The position numbers and the translations under genes were made by a program. A DNA stretch of 8,018 bases, taken from assembly GCA_964510205.1 (NCBI GenBank), contig CAZEBW010000120.1, positions 1 through 8,018 on the forward strand, given 5' to 3'. How positions within the stretch are numbered: position 1 is the first letter of the stretch; each line of letters begins with the position of its first letter. Of the stretch, positions 1-5,760 are shown one piece after another. This stretch comes from CAZEBW01 sp964510205. Its GTDB lineage: Bacteria > Chloroflexota > Anaerolineae > VGOG01. The notes beneath the pieces are model-generated. The model was not told where the DNA came from. It did no database searches and saw only the letters and a list, made by a program, of their open reading frames with translations.

Positions 1-216
1 ATTTTATGTCTCAGCCGGGCAATTCATTGCTCGGCAAGGCCAGCAACACTCTACGAGGGGACTACCTCTTTTCGCATTGCGGCAAAAGTGACACTAACCG
101 CTCGCGACGAATTGCGTGCAAGCTTCGCTTGCCTACCGTCGCCCAGCGGCTGGATCTGGCGATCCAGCCGGAGCAAAGTGCGACTTTTGCCCCGATGCCT
201 CTTTTCGTACAAAGCA

Positions 217-253
217 GAAAATGAAAGGACTAGGGTTGACCAGACCCTAGTCC
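217..253 (-). terminator. Hairpin with T-rich tail, possible terminator or attenuator
   Basis: ggactagggt (227-236) and accctagtcc (244-253) are a perfect 10-bp stem with a seven-base loop. On the minus strand the stem is followed by TTTCATTTTC, a moderately T-rich tract. It could end a short RNA of about 75 bases begun at the promoter at 299-307, or act as an attenuator in a longer leader. On the plus strand only CGTTTT follows. Confidence 0.45.
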
Positions 254-262
254 CGTTTTGGA

Positions 263-296
263 GGTTAGTAAGAGTGTTTTTATCTCTTTACTAACC
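263..296. repeat. Bulged 12-bp hairpin at the start of the leftward transcript
   Basis: ggttagtaagag (263-274) pairs with ctc-t-ttactaacc (284-296) with one bulged base (287) and a nine-base AT-rich loop. Because it abuts the -10 element it could be the 5' stem of the RNA or an operator-like site. Confidence 0.7.
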
Positions 297-298
297 CT

Positions 299-307
299 AT
301 TATAGCA
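299..307 (-). promoter_or_regulatory. Extended -10 promoter reading leftward
   Basis: The minus strand reads TGCTATAAT, an exact extended -10 (TGn then TATAAT). No convincing -35 is seen at the usual distance, which extended -10 promoters can lack. Transcription would begin around 290-296, at the edge of the hairpin at 263-296, and run into the structured region on the left. It is about 200 bases past the chelatase stop, so it would drive a separate transcript. Confidence 0.5.
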
Positions 308-338
308 TATGGGCGTCAATCCTTCGTCAGTCGAGCGT

Positions 339-502
339 CAGAGAACGCGGATTTGCAGGATTCGCGGATCAATTGACCTGGACTGAGGAGAAATCTGTAA
401 ATCGTGTCCATCCGTGTTCTTCAGCGAGCGGGTTCGGTAGGATTAATGGATCAACTGACCTGGACTGAAAGAGAATCCGTAAATCCTGCCTATCCGTGTT
501 CT
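339..502. repeat. Imperfect 82-base tandem duplication ending in the chelatase stop codon
   Basis: The 55-base core at 366-420 recurs at 448-502 with 45 of 55 bases identical and no gaps, offset 82 bases. Both begin ggatcaa and end atccgtgttct. The sequence to the left of each core is similar but more diverged (aggatt before each), so the unit is probably 82 bases. The second copy overlaps the TAG of the chelatase gene by two bases. On the minus strand each unit has reiterated ACGGAT/ACAGAT words. No coding sense is evident; it resembles a degenerate dispersed repeat. Confidence 0.8.
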
Positions 503-2528
503 AAACCTTCAGCTCCCCCCGCACGGTCTGATAGAGTTCCTCGGCCTTGAGGCTCTGCAAGGTGTAGCAGGGCGCGTGCAGGGCATCGGCCAGCTCCTGA
601 GCCAGACCTCGGTCGAAAGAAGTGTGCTCCATGTTGATGACCGCTGAGCGAATGTGGCTGCGCTGGATGCGGTCGGCCATCTTCAGCGCCTCATCTTGGG
701 CCGGCAGGTCGGTCATGGCCACGTTGCCTGCCCCATCAGTTAGCACGATCATCAAGGGCATCACTTCGGGGTTGCGGCGGAGCTCCCGCTTGCATACGCG
801 ATAAGCCAACAGCAGCCCGCTGGAGAGCGGCGTCTTGCCGCCCACAGGGATGTCCCGCAGGGCTTTCTGGGCCAGTTCCACACTGGAGGTTGGGGGCAGG
901 ACCAGCCTGGCCTCGTCCTTCTGGAAGACGACGAGGCCCACCTGGTCTCGGCGCTGGTAGGCGTCGTTGAGGAGGGACATGATGGCGCCTTTGGTGGCCA
1001 CCATACGCTCCGCAGCGGCCATAGACCAACTGGCATCCACCACGAACAGGATCAGGTTCGCCGCCCGTCGCACCCGTACCTTGCGCTGCAAATCCTCAGG
1101 GACGATGGCCAGGGCCAGATTTCCGCTCTGGCGGTGGATTTGATGGGGGGCAGCGGACCGCAGCGTGGCGTCGAAGGCGATGTCGTTGCTTTGGCCGTTG
1201 GCCGGCTGACTCTGGACATAACGACCTCGTTTGCGATCGGTCTTGGTGAAACTGCGCTTGCCCGCTTTGTTCCTGGTCAGTCGGTCCAGCGGCGTCTCCA
1301 CGCGCTTGGGTTTGAAGGTCGGGCCTATGGACACGGGCATGTCCGCCTGCTCAATGTAGGAGAGGGGCATGGAATCCGCTCGGTGGCCCTTGAGGGGTGT
1401 TGCCAGATTGGCGTCACTGGCTGGAGCGTCAGTGGGACTTTCTTGGGCAGGCGCAGGGGCGGTCTCCGTGGACAAGGTCGTGCTCTGATAGGCCAGTTCC
1501 TCGCTGACTTGCGCCAGCTTCTCCTTGAGGTCCTGGATCCCCAGCTCCGTCTCCTCTTGGAAAGGCTGCCTCTTCAGGCGATGGGGCAGGGCCAGCTCGG
1601 CCGCTGCTAGGATGTCGGCCTCGTTGATCCGACGTCGCCCGGCGAAGGCGGCGTGGGCCAGAGCCGTCTTGAGGATGACGATGTCGGGCCGGTGCCCATC
1701 CACCGACAGGTTGGCCATCAGCTCAGCGATGACCAGCAGGTCTTTGGAGTCGTATCTGACTTCGGGCAGAAGCTCTCTGGCCTCGGCGATGTCGCGCGAG
1801 AGCTGCTCCTCGTGGGGTTCCCATTCCTCTCGAAAGCCCTCAGGGTCTTGCTCGAATTGGACACAGCGTTCCAGAATCTCCACCCGCGCCGTGGGAGCGG
1901 CGATGCCTTTGATTTCCACGCACAGGGAGAAGCGGTCCAGCAGTTGGGGACGCAATTCTCCTTCTTCGGGATTCATGGTGCCCACCAGGATGAAGCGGGC
2001 GGGATGGGAGAAGGAGATGCCTTCTCGTTCCACCACGTTCACGCCCATCGCCGCCGAGTCCAGCAGCAGGTCCACCACGTGGTCGTCCAGCAGGTTGACT
2101 TCATCTACGTAAAGCAAGCCTCGGTTCGCGGCGGCCAGCACCCCCGGCTCGAAATGACGCTCGCCGCGCTGGATGGCCAGTTCGATGTCCAGGGTGCCCA
2201 CCACGCGATCCTCGGTGGCGCTGACGGGTAGATCCACAAAGCGGGTGCGGCGAGAGGTTACGGGCAGCTCCTCGCCCCGCTCCACTCGCTCGCGGCAGTC
2301 ATCGCAGAGGGTCTCAGGTTGCTCTGGATCGCAGTTGAAGGGGCAATCGGCCACTACCTCGATCTCTGGCAGCAGGGCGGCCAAAGCGCGGGCGGCGGTG
2401 GACTTGGCCGTGCCCCGCTCGCCTCGGATCAACACCCCCCCAATTTGGGGGCTGATGGCGTTCAGGATGAGGGCCATCTTCATTTTCTCTTGTCCGACGA
2501 TGGCCGTGAAGGGGAAAATGGTCAGCAT
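501..2528 (-). CDS. Fused AAA+ / von Willebrand A ATPase of the magnesium/cobalt chelatase (ChlI-ChlD) type
   Basis: 675 residues from the ATG at 2528. Residues 1-330 form a ChlI-like AAA+ ATPase: Walker A G36-ERGTAKST-44, Walker B LLYVDE (138-143), sensor 1 GTMNPEEG (183-190) and an arginine-finger region LLDRF (196-200). Cys 62, 66, 75 and 78 form a CxxxC...CxxC set seen in relatives and probably structural. A Pro/Ala/Thr/Glu-rich linker follows (about 345-480). Residues about 490-675 are a VWA domain with a complete MIDAS site: D498-x-S500-x-S502, T566 and D598. Such fused proteins are annotated as cobaltochelatase or magnesium-chelatase D-like subunits, which drive metal insertion into a tetrapyrrole held by a large CobN/BchH-type subunit. 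No such partner is in this window, so the metal and pathway are unproven; a chaperone-like MoxR/VWA role is the alternative. Cytoplasmic. Stop TAG at 503-501. Confidence 0.9.
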   Translation of the reverse strand: MLTIFPFTAIVGQEKMKMALILNAISPQIGGVLIRGERGTAKSTAARALAALLPEIEVVADCPFNCDPEQPETLCDDCRERVERGEELPVTSRRTRFVDLPVSATEDRVVGTLDIELAIQRGERHFEPGVLAAANRGLLYVDEVNLLDDHVVDLLLDSAAMGVNVVEREGISFSHPARFILVGTMNPEEGELRPQLLDRFSLCVEIKGIAAPTARVEILERCVQFEQDPEGFREEWEPHEEQLSRDIAEARELLPEVRYDSKDLLVIAELMANLSVDGHRPDIVILKTALAHAAFAGRRRINEADILAAAELALPHRLKRQPFQEETELGIQDLKEKLAQVSEELAYQSTTLSTETAPAPAQESPTDAPASDANLATPLKGHRADSMPLSYIEQADMPVSIGPTFKPKRVETPLDRLTRNKAGKRSFTKTDRKRGRYVQSQPANGQSNDIAFDATLRSAAPHQIHRQSGNLALAIVPEDLQRKVRVRRAANLILFVVDASWSMAAAERMVATKGAIMSLLNDAYQRRDQVGLVVFQKDEARLVLPPTSSVELAQKALRDIPVGGKTPLSSGLLLAYRVCKRELRRNPEVMPLMIVLTDGAGNVAMTDLPAQDEALKMADRIQRSHIRSAVINMEHTSFDRGLAQELADALHAPCYTLQSLKAEELYQTVRGELKV

Positions 2529-2533
2529 GTCAA

Positions 2534-2537
2534 CTCC
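2534..2537 (-). promoter_or_regulatory. Ribosome binding site deciding the chelatase start
   Basis: GGAG on the minus strand lies five bases before the ATG at 2528-2526. It favours this start over in-frame ATGs at 2582 and 2681. The 2582 ATG is upstream of the predicted transcript start and the 2681 one lies inside the inverted repeat. The family usually begins right at this point, just before FPFTAIVGQE. Confidence 0.75.
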
Positions 2538-2573
2538 GGTTCGTTTAGTCGCGCTCTTTGGTACAGCGGTAAG

Positions 2574-2601
2574 ATTATACATTATCTTGGCAAAAAAGCA
2601 A
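2574..2601 (-). promoter_or_regulatory. Candidate sigma-70-type promoter of the chelatase gene
   Basis: The minus strand has a perfect TATAAT (complement of 2574-2579). Sixteen bases upstream is TTGCTT (complement of 2596-2601), which keeps the TTG of the -35 consensus but only three of six bases. Transcription would start near 2567, giving a leader of about 39 bases before the ATG at 2528. The 201-base gap to the previous gene supports a separate promoter. Confidence 0.5.
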
Positions 2602-2616
2602 AGCCTCGGCCTTTGG
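2592..2616 (-). terminator. Weak candidate intrinsic terminator before chelatase gene
   Basis: On the minus strand CAAAG pairs with CTTTG across a short GC-rich loop, and a run of six T (complement of 2592-2597) follows almost at once. The stem is only five base pairs, so termination would be partial at best. It overlaps the -35 region proposed for the next gene, so it could be either end of the upstream unit or part of that promoter. Confidence 0.3.
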
Positions 2617-2633
2617 CCAGCATCATCTGCTGA

Positions 2634-2683
2634 AGGTGCAACGCACTTCGGCCCTTTATGGGAGCAGAAAGTGCGTTGCACCT
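2634..2683. repeat. Perfect 15-bp inverted repeat with 20-base loop
   Basis: Bases 2634-2648 (aggtgcaacgcactt) and 2669-2683 (aagtgcgttgcacct) are exact reverse complements. Each arm contains GTGC-AAC-GCAC, itself almost palindromic. It lies between the HExxH gene stop and the promoter of the chelatase gene. It is not directly followed by a T-run on the minus strand. It could be a miniature mobile or dispersed repeat, an RNA stability hairpin at the end of the four-gene unit, or a protein-binding site. Confidence 0.8.
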
Positions 2684-2729
2684 GGTCTACTCTACGCTTA
2701 GCTTACTGACAGCGAGGGACGCCCTACTA

Positions 2730-3275
2730 TCAAGCAGCCTTCAGCAGGGCCCAGCCTTGTTTCGCCAGCTCGATGAGTCCTCTAAACCCTCGAACCTGAT
2801 AGACAGGAATGGCGGGGTTCATGCCGTAGAGGGGATGATTCGGATACAAGGCCATGATCTGGCGTGCTGCCTCCTCGGGCGGGAGGTTCTGGAGTTCTGG
2901 GGCATCCCAGCCCCAGGGGTCCGGCAGGCCCAGCTCGGTCATCACCCGAGCGGCGGTGGTGAAGGACACGTACTCCTGCTCAAATGAATCCGAGATGTAT
3001 TTCTGCTCGATATGTGTGGCCTCGTGAGCCAGGCTGTTGATGAGCCAGGGGGCGTTATCAAGCGCGTCCTTGCCGATGATGACGAGCTTCAGCAAGTTGA
3101 TGCTCATGGCGCTGCTGCCCAGCTTGCCCGTGGGGTCCAGAATGTAGCGGGCTCTCCGCCGGGCGGAAGACTCGGCCAGCCGACTACCAGTGGCCGTGCC
3201 CATCATCTCCTCGAACGCTTCCCTCAATTGGGACGGTATGCGCCGCTCAACGTATTGCCGCAGTGTCATCGTCAT
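2730..3275 (-). CDS. Small HExxH putative zinc metalloprotease-like protein
   Basis: 181 residues, no signal peptide or membrane helix. Residues 84-88 are HEATH in the context LINSLAHEATHIEQ, the zincin motif with two His zinc ligands and a catalytic Glu. E99 or E101 in the following helix (FEQEYVSF) could be the third ligand, as in gluzincins. Before it lies a short hydrophobic strand (LLKLVIIG, 61-68); after it, a helix and a Pro-rich tail (LPDPWGWDAPELQNLPPEE). I do not recognise a named family. The ATG at 3275 is preferred over the one at 3269 because GAGG sits seven bases upstream. It follows the Nudix stop by nine bases, so the two are surely co-transcribed and probably coupled. Because it lacks an export signal, it may act on a cytoplasmic protein, or the motif may belong to a non-catalytic relative. 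Catalysis is inferred from the motif only. Stop TGA. Confidence 0.8.
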   Translation of the reverse strand: MTMTLRQYVERRIPSQLREAFEEMMGTATGSRLAESSARRRARYILDPTGKLGSSAMSINLLKLVIIGKDALDNAPWLINSLAHEATHIEQKYISDSFEQEYVSFTTAARVMTELGLPDPWGWDAPELQNLPPEEAARQIMALYPNHPLYGMNPAIPVYQVRGFRGLIELAKQGWALLKAA

Positions 3276-3280
3276 CTCAA

Positions 3281-3320
3281 TGCCTCATTCCCTCATGCTC
3301 TCGTTGCCTCGTTGCCTCAT
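3281..3320 (-). repeat. Five imperfect 8-base tandem repeats (consensus ATGAGGCA)
   Basis: Read on the minus strand, the 40 bases divide into ATGAGGCA, ACGAGGCA, ACGAGAGC, ATGAGGGA, ATGAGGCA, followed by TTGAG and the next gene's ATG. The repeat encodes the Nudix C-terminus, contains its stop, and its last copy supplies a GAGG seven bases before the start of the HExxH gene. Eight is not a multiple of three, so gain or loss of a unit would shift the Nudix tail. The third unit is poorly conserved, so the array looks old rather than freshly expanding. Confidence 0.7.
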
Positions 3321-3932
3321 TAACATCGTCTCGACCACGAAATCGTGGGCCAGGGCCCGAAACTCGCCCCAGTCCCGCCAATCTTCCTCTATAGCGCGCA
3401 AGCTATCGGCTACCCTCGTTAGCTCCGCTACCGGCGCCTGGCGGAACGCTAAGATGTTCTCCTCCTCGTCCTCAGGCCTCGGCTCCCCTCCCTCGTCCCT
3501 CACCAAGAAGACATAAGAAACGAAGGGCAGCGTCTCTTCTTGGCAGTGAAACGCGTATTCGACGAGGCCCAGAAAGCGTTGTACCTCTATGGCCAGACCC
3601 GTTTCCTCTCGGGCTTCTCGATGCAGCGCGCTGAGGACGCTTTCCCCCCAGCTCACCCCGCCGCTGGGCAGGCGATAGATACCTGGGGGATAGATGTGCT
3701 TGGTGTGTAGGATCACCCCGGCGGGGCGCTGGATGGCGAATATCACCTCGCCGCGCCGGGTGGTCAATGCGCGACGCCAGTGCTCGCAACGCTCCTTGCC
3801 CCTTTGCAGAGAAAAGTGGCGTCGCTCGATGGGGCCGTATTGCCTGGCTAGCTCCTTGACCTCTTGCGGATTGATGAGGCTTTCGATGTTCAATCGGGGC
3901 TGTGAGAGTGTCGGTGCTTTTTGGGAGGCCAT
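3285..3932 (-). CDS. Nudix hydrolase
   Basis: 215 residues, cytoplasmic (no signal or membrane segment). A complete Nudix box occupies residues 91-113: G91, five residues, E97, seven residues, R105-E106, E109-E110, G112-L113. This is the magnesium-binding helix that hydrolyses nucleoside diphosphates linked to another group X. The preceding YRLPSGG is also typical. The substrate cannot be read from the box; an extra N-terminal region of about 60 residues (Arg/His-rich at 37-54) precedes the core strand EVIFAIQRP (62-70), making it longer than minimal Nudix proteins. The ATG at 3932 shares its A with the TGA of the lipoprotein gene (TGATG), and no good Shine-Dalgarno is visible in front, so termination-reinitiation coupling is likely. 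The C-terminal eleven residues (MRQRGNESMRE) are encoded by an 8-base tandem repeat and look like an accreted tail. Confidence 0.93.
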   Translation of the reverse strand: MASQKAPTLSQPRLNIESLINPQEVKELARQYGPIERRHFSLQRGKERCEHWRRALTTRRGEVIFAIQRPAGVILHTKHIYPPGIYRLPSGGVSWGESVLSALHREAREETGLAIEVQRFLGLVEYAFHCQEETLPFVSYVFLVRDEGGEPRPEDEEENILAFRQAPVAELTRVADSLRAIEEDWRDWGEFRALAHDFVVETMLMRQRGNESMRE

Positions 3933-5701
3933 CAGAAAGCAGCGTAGACCAAAACGCCGTATAGGGCCATGGTGAGAACGGCATCTACGACGGCATAGAT
4001 GATCATGAAAAGGTATACCGAGTGTTTTGCTGCACGATTGGTGTAATATCGGGCGGCCAGATATGCCAGTCCCGTGATCAGCAGGGGCATGCCTAGCTGC
4101 AGCGGCCCATTAAGCCAGTTTGGTATGGGGGGCAGCCAGGCGGACAATGGTACATATTCCAATATCCCTGGTAGGACGGCTAGTTTCATTATCCAAAGCG
4201 CAATCAGGGCCAGGATCATGCTGACGATGGTGCCGAGGCCGGTCAAGGGTTCTTCTGGCTTCCGAATTCGGCTGGTCAAGGCGAGCACGATCATGGAGGG
4301 CACGATCCACGCCACGGCCAAGGGTACCAGGACGGCACCCGCCAAAACCCCGAACAGGGTTTCCGCGCTGACTCGACCGGCATCGTCGGGGGTAACGCTT
4401 TCCAGGGCCTGTCGGACATCGGGAGCGGTGCTGGTGAAATACACGACCCAGCCAGGCAGCGCGCCCTTCTCCAGCCAGGTGAGGTATAGGTAGCCGGCTT
4501 CATCGCTAAAGATGGCAGGATAGTTCGAACTAGATGGTGTGAAGCTGATCAGTTGGTAGGTAGTTAGGTTGCCGCCCTGGAGGAAGACCGTGCCTACTTG
4601 CGATTGCTGCTTCCGCATTAGATAGCTCAACCGGGCCTGGAAGGTGATGACTAGCTCCTGCTCCGAGGCAGGATTGGCTGCGATATCGGTGATATAAGTC
4701 GTGCCCCCACGGGACTCCGATTCCAGAGGTACGCGCGCCCCGGCTTCTAGGTCGCCTTGAAAAGCGTGGTAAGGAAGATCGTAAGAGTACGGAACGCCCC
4801 ACTGACGGACCGATGAGGCCGAAGAGGGTTGATCCTTGGAGAAGTAGACGTACTCCGCCCTAGCGGTGCCAGCTTCCATACCGCTGTAGAAGATCAACGT
4901 CCAGAAAACGTAGGCGTGTTGCTCATCGAACCCCAACTGGGGGCCCTCGAGAACGGATATGCCAACCGCGCGCGGTGTCGCCACCACGCTTTCCTGGCCG
5001 GGGCGATAGTGGCCATCGGCATAAGCCGCGTAGAAGATGGGTTTGTCAGCGATGCCGGGTTGGTGGTGAGCCCAAATGGCGTGAAGTGTGCCGTTGTCCT
5101 CGAAGTGCAAATCGGGTCGAACGCCTATGGCGTCTACCAGGGTTGCTGGGCCTGTGAGGTCTCCCCTAGGGAGGGCGTAGAGCCCAGGTTCATCCCGTGG
5201 ACCTGCGTACCAAACGGCCATGGATCCGCTGGTGTTCTGCACCACGTCGTAGTCATCAACTGTGGTGTCGCCTGAGAGGAGGGTGGGCGGCTCGAGAAGC
5301 TGCCCGCTGGCGTCCACCTGAGCGGTGTAGAGACTTTGACCACTGAGCCAAAAGAGATGCAGCACTTCCCCATCCCAGAGGATCCGTGGCTTGGCCGGGC
5401 GTGTCAGCTCGATGTCCTCGTAGGTATAATCCCAGACGATGTTCGCCTGTCTGTCCAGGGCAAGTAGGTGCAGAAGCGAAACGTCCTGACCTGCGCTAAT
5501 CACGAAAAGGTAAATGCGGCCCGCATCGTCCAGGGCGATGGGCACCGGATCACCAACGCGCGTGTTGTCCATCAGTTGTGCCCGGCTCCATCCTGGGGCC
5601 TGGAGCCAGAGGCGCTCAGGTTGGTCGGCGCAGGCGGTTAGGACCATCGTCAGGAGCAAGAGTGGTGCCAAAAGGCGAAGAAATCGCCGGGATGTGGTCA
5701 T
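3932..5701 (-). CDS. Lipoprotein with propeller-like exterior and C-terminal membrane helices
   Basis: 589 residues. The N-terminus has arginines at 5, 6 and 9, a hydrophobic core at 10-20 and a lipobox L21-T22-A23-C24, so signal peptidase II processing and lipidation at C24 are expected. Residues about 30-440 carry recurring strand patterns with Trp/Tyr (LHLFWLSG, MAVWYAG, LHAIWAH, AYVFWTL, LYLTWLE), typical of BNR/sialidase-like or other beta-propeller blades; catalytic residues cannot be assigned. Hydrophobic stretches at about 449-477, 486-510, 533-552 and 560-588 predict about four membrane helices, so the protein would be tethered by both lipid and helices, which is unusual for a lipoprotein. 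The start is fixed by the strong Shine-Dalgarno at 5708-5714; an AAGGAGG there suits the ATG at 5701. It lies 59 bases after the permease and shares its last stop base with the Nudix start. It may be a surface binding partner of the transporter, but that is only context. I do not recognise a named family. Confidence 0.85.
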   Translation of the reverse strand: MTTSRRFLRLLAPLLLLTMVLTACADQPERLWLQAPGWSRAQLMDNTRVGDPVPIALDDAGRIYLFVISAGQDVSLLHLLALDRQANIVWDYTYEDIELTRPAKPRILWDGEVLHLFWLSGQSLYTAQVDASGQLLEPPTLLSGDTTVDDYDVVQNTSGSMAVWYAGPRDEPGLYALPRGDLTGPATLVDAIGVRPDLHFEDNGTLHAIWAHHQPGIADKPIFYAAYADGHYRPGQESVVATPRAVGISVLEGPQLGFDEQHAYVFWTLIFYSGMEAGTARAEYVYFSKDQPSSASSVRQWGVPYSYDLPYHAFQGDLEAGARVPLESESRGGTTYITDIAANPASEQELVITFQARLSYLMRKQQSQVGTVFLQGGNLTTYQLISFTPSSSNYPAIFSDEAGYLYLTWLEKGALPGWVVYFTSTAPDVRQALESVTPDDAGRVSAETLFGVLAGAVLVPLAVAWIVPSMIVLALTSRIRKPEEPLTGLGTIVSMILALIALWIMKLAVLPGILEYVPLSAWLPPIPNWLNGPLQLGMPLLITGLAYLAARYYTNRAAKHSVYLFMIIYAVVDAVLTMALYGVLVYAAF

Positions 5702-5707
5702 GCCATT

Positions 5708-5714
5708 CCTCCTT
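5708..5714 (-). promoter_or_regulatory. Strong Shine-Dalgarno of the lipoprotein gene
   Basis: The minus strand reads AAGGAGG, a full match to the anti-Shine-Dalgarno complement, six bases before the ATG at 5701-5699. This fixes the lipoprotein start and suggests it is translated well and independently of the permease upstream. Confidence 0.85.
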
Positions 5715-5744
5715 GCCCTGGGCTAAAGCTCTGGGGGGACTTCA

Positions 5745-5758
5745 GCCCCGCGTGGGGC
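5745..5758 (-). repeat. Short GC hairpin in permease-lipoprotein gap
   Basis: GCCCC (5745-5749) and GGGGC (5754-5758) form a 5-bp stem around a four-base loop, within the 59-base gap between the permease stop and the lipoprotein start. The flanking gggctaaagct (5720-5730) and ggggacttcagcccc (5735-5749) are palindrome-like words of a kind I associate with dispersed intergenic repeats. No T-run follows on the minus strand, so this is not a convincing terminator. It could stabilise or process the mRNA between the two genes. Confidence 0.35.
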
Positions 5759-5760
5759 GG

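Larger units (their letters stand above)
14..296 (-). ncRNA. Candidate structured RNA or leader region, family not recognised
   Basis: No credible gene lies here, but stems are dense. Besides the hairpins at 263-296 and 227-253 there are: 147-156 with 161-170 (10 bp, perfect, loop tggc); 118-123 with 127-132 approximately (GCAAGC-ttc-GCTTGC) nested inside 104-109 with 136-141 (GCGACG/CGTCGC); 81-89 with 183-191 (GGCAAAAGT/ACTTTTGCC), enclosing the previous ones as a multibranch junction; and 14-22 with 27-35 (nine pairs, one wobble). Segment 183-193 can instead pair locally with 170-179, a mutually exclusive fold. The word cctcttttcg occurs at 65-74 and 198-207. The minus strand is favoured by the extended -10 at 299-307. 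I looked for tRNA, tmRNA, RNase P, SRP, T-box and cobalamin-riboswitch signatures and saw none. It may continue past the left edge. Confidence 0.35.

Noticed and set aside
6..294. Two overlapping plus-strand open frames (6-224 and 88-294)
   Set aside because: They cross several strong hairpins, have no ribosome site or recognisable domain, and their composition looks random. The region is better explained as structured non-coding DNA.
14..296. Known RNA such as tRNA, tmRNA, RNase P, SRP RNA, T-box or cobalamin riboswitch
   Set aside because: None of their core conserved words was found by eye on either strand; the cobalamin idea was tempting because of the chelatase gene but the B12-box-like match was poor.
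339..502. CRISPR array
   Set aside because: Only two long, imperfect copies directly abutting, with no regular short repeats separated by unique spacers and no cas genes.
2529..2681. N-terminal extension of the chelatase ATPase to an ATG at 2681
   Set aside because: The extra 51 residues run through the 15-bp inverted repeat and the promoter, have no family similarity, and a GGAG sits correctly before the ATG at 2528.
1134..2709. Long plus-strand open frames opposite the chelatase gene
   Set aside because: They are shadows of a GC-rich gene with intact ATPase and VWA motifs on the minus strand, and carry no recognisable domains.
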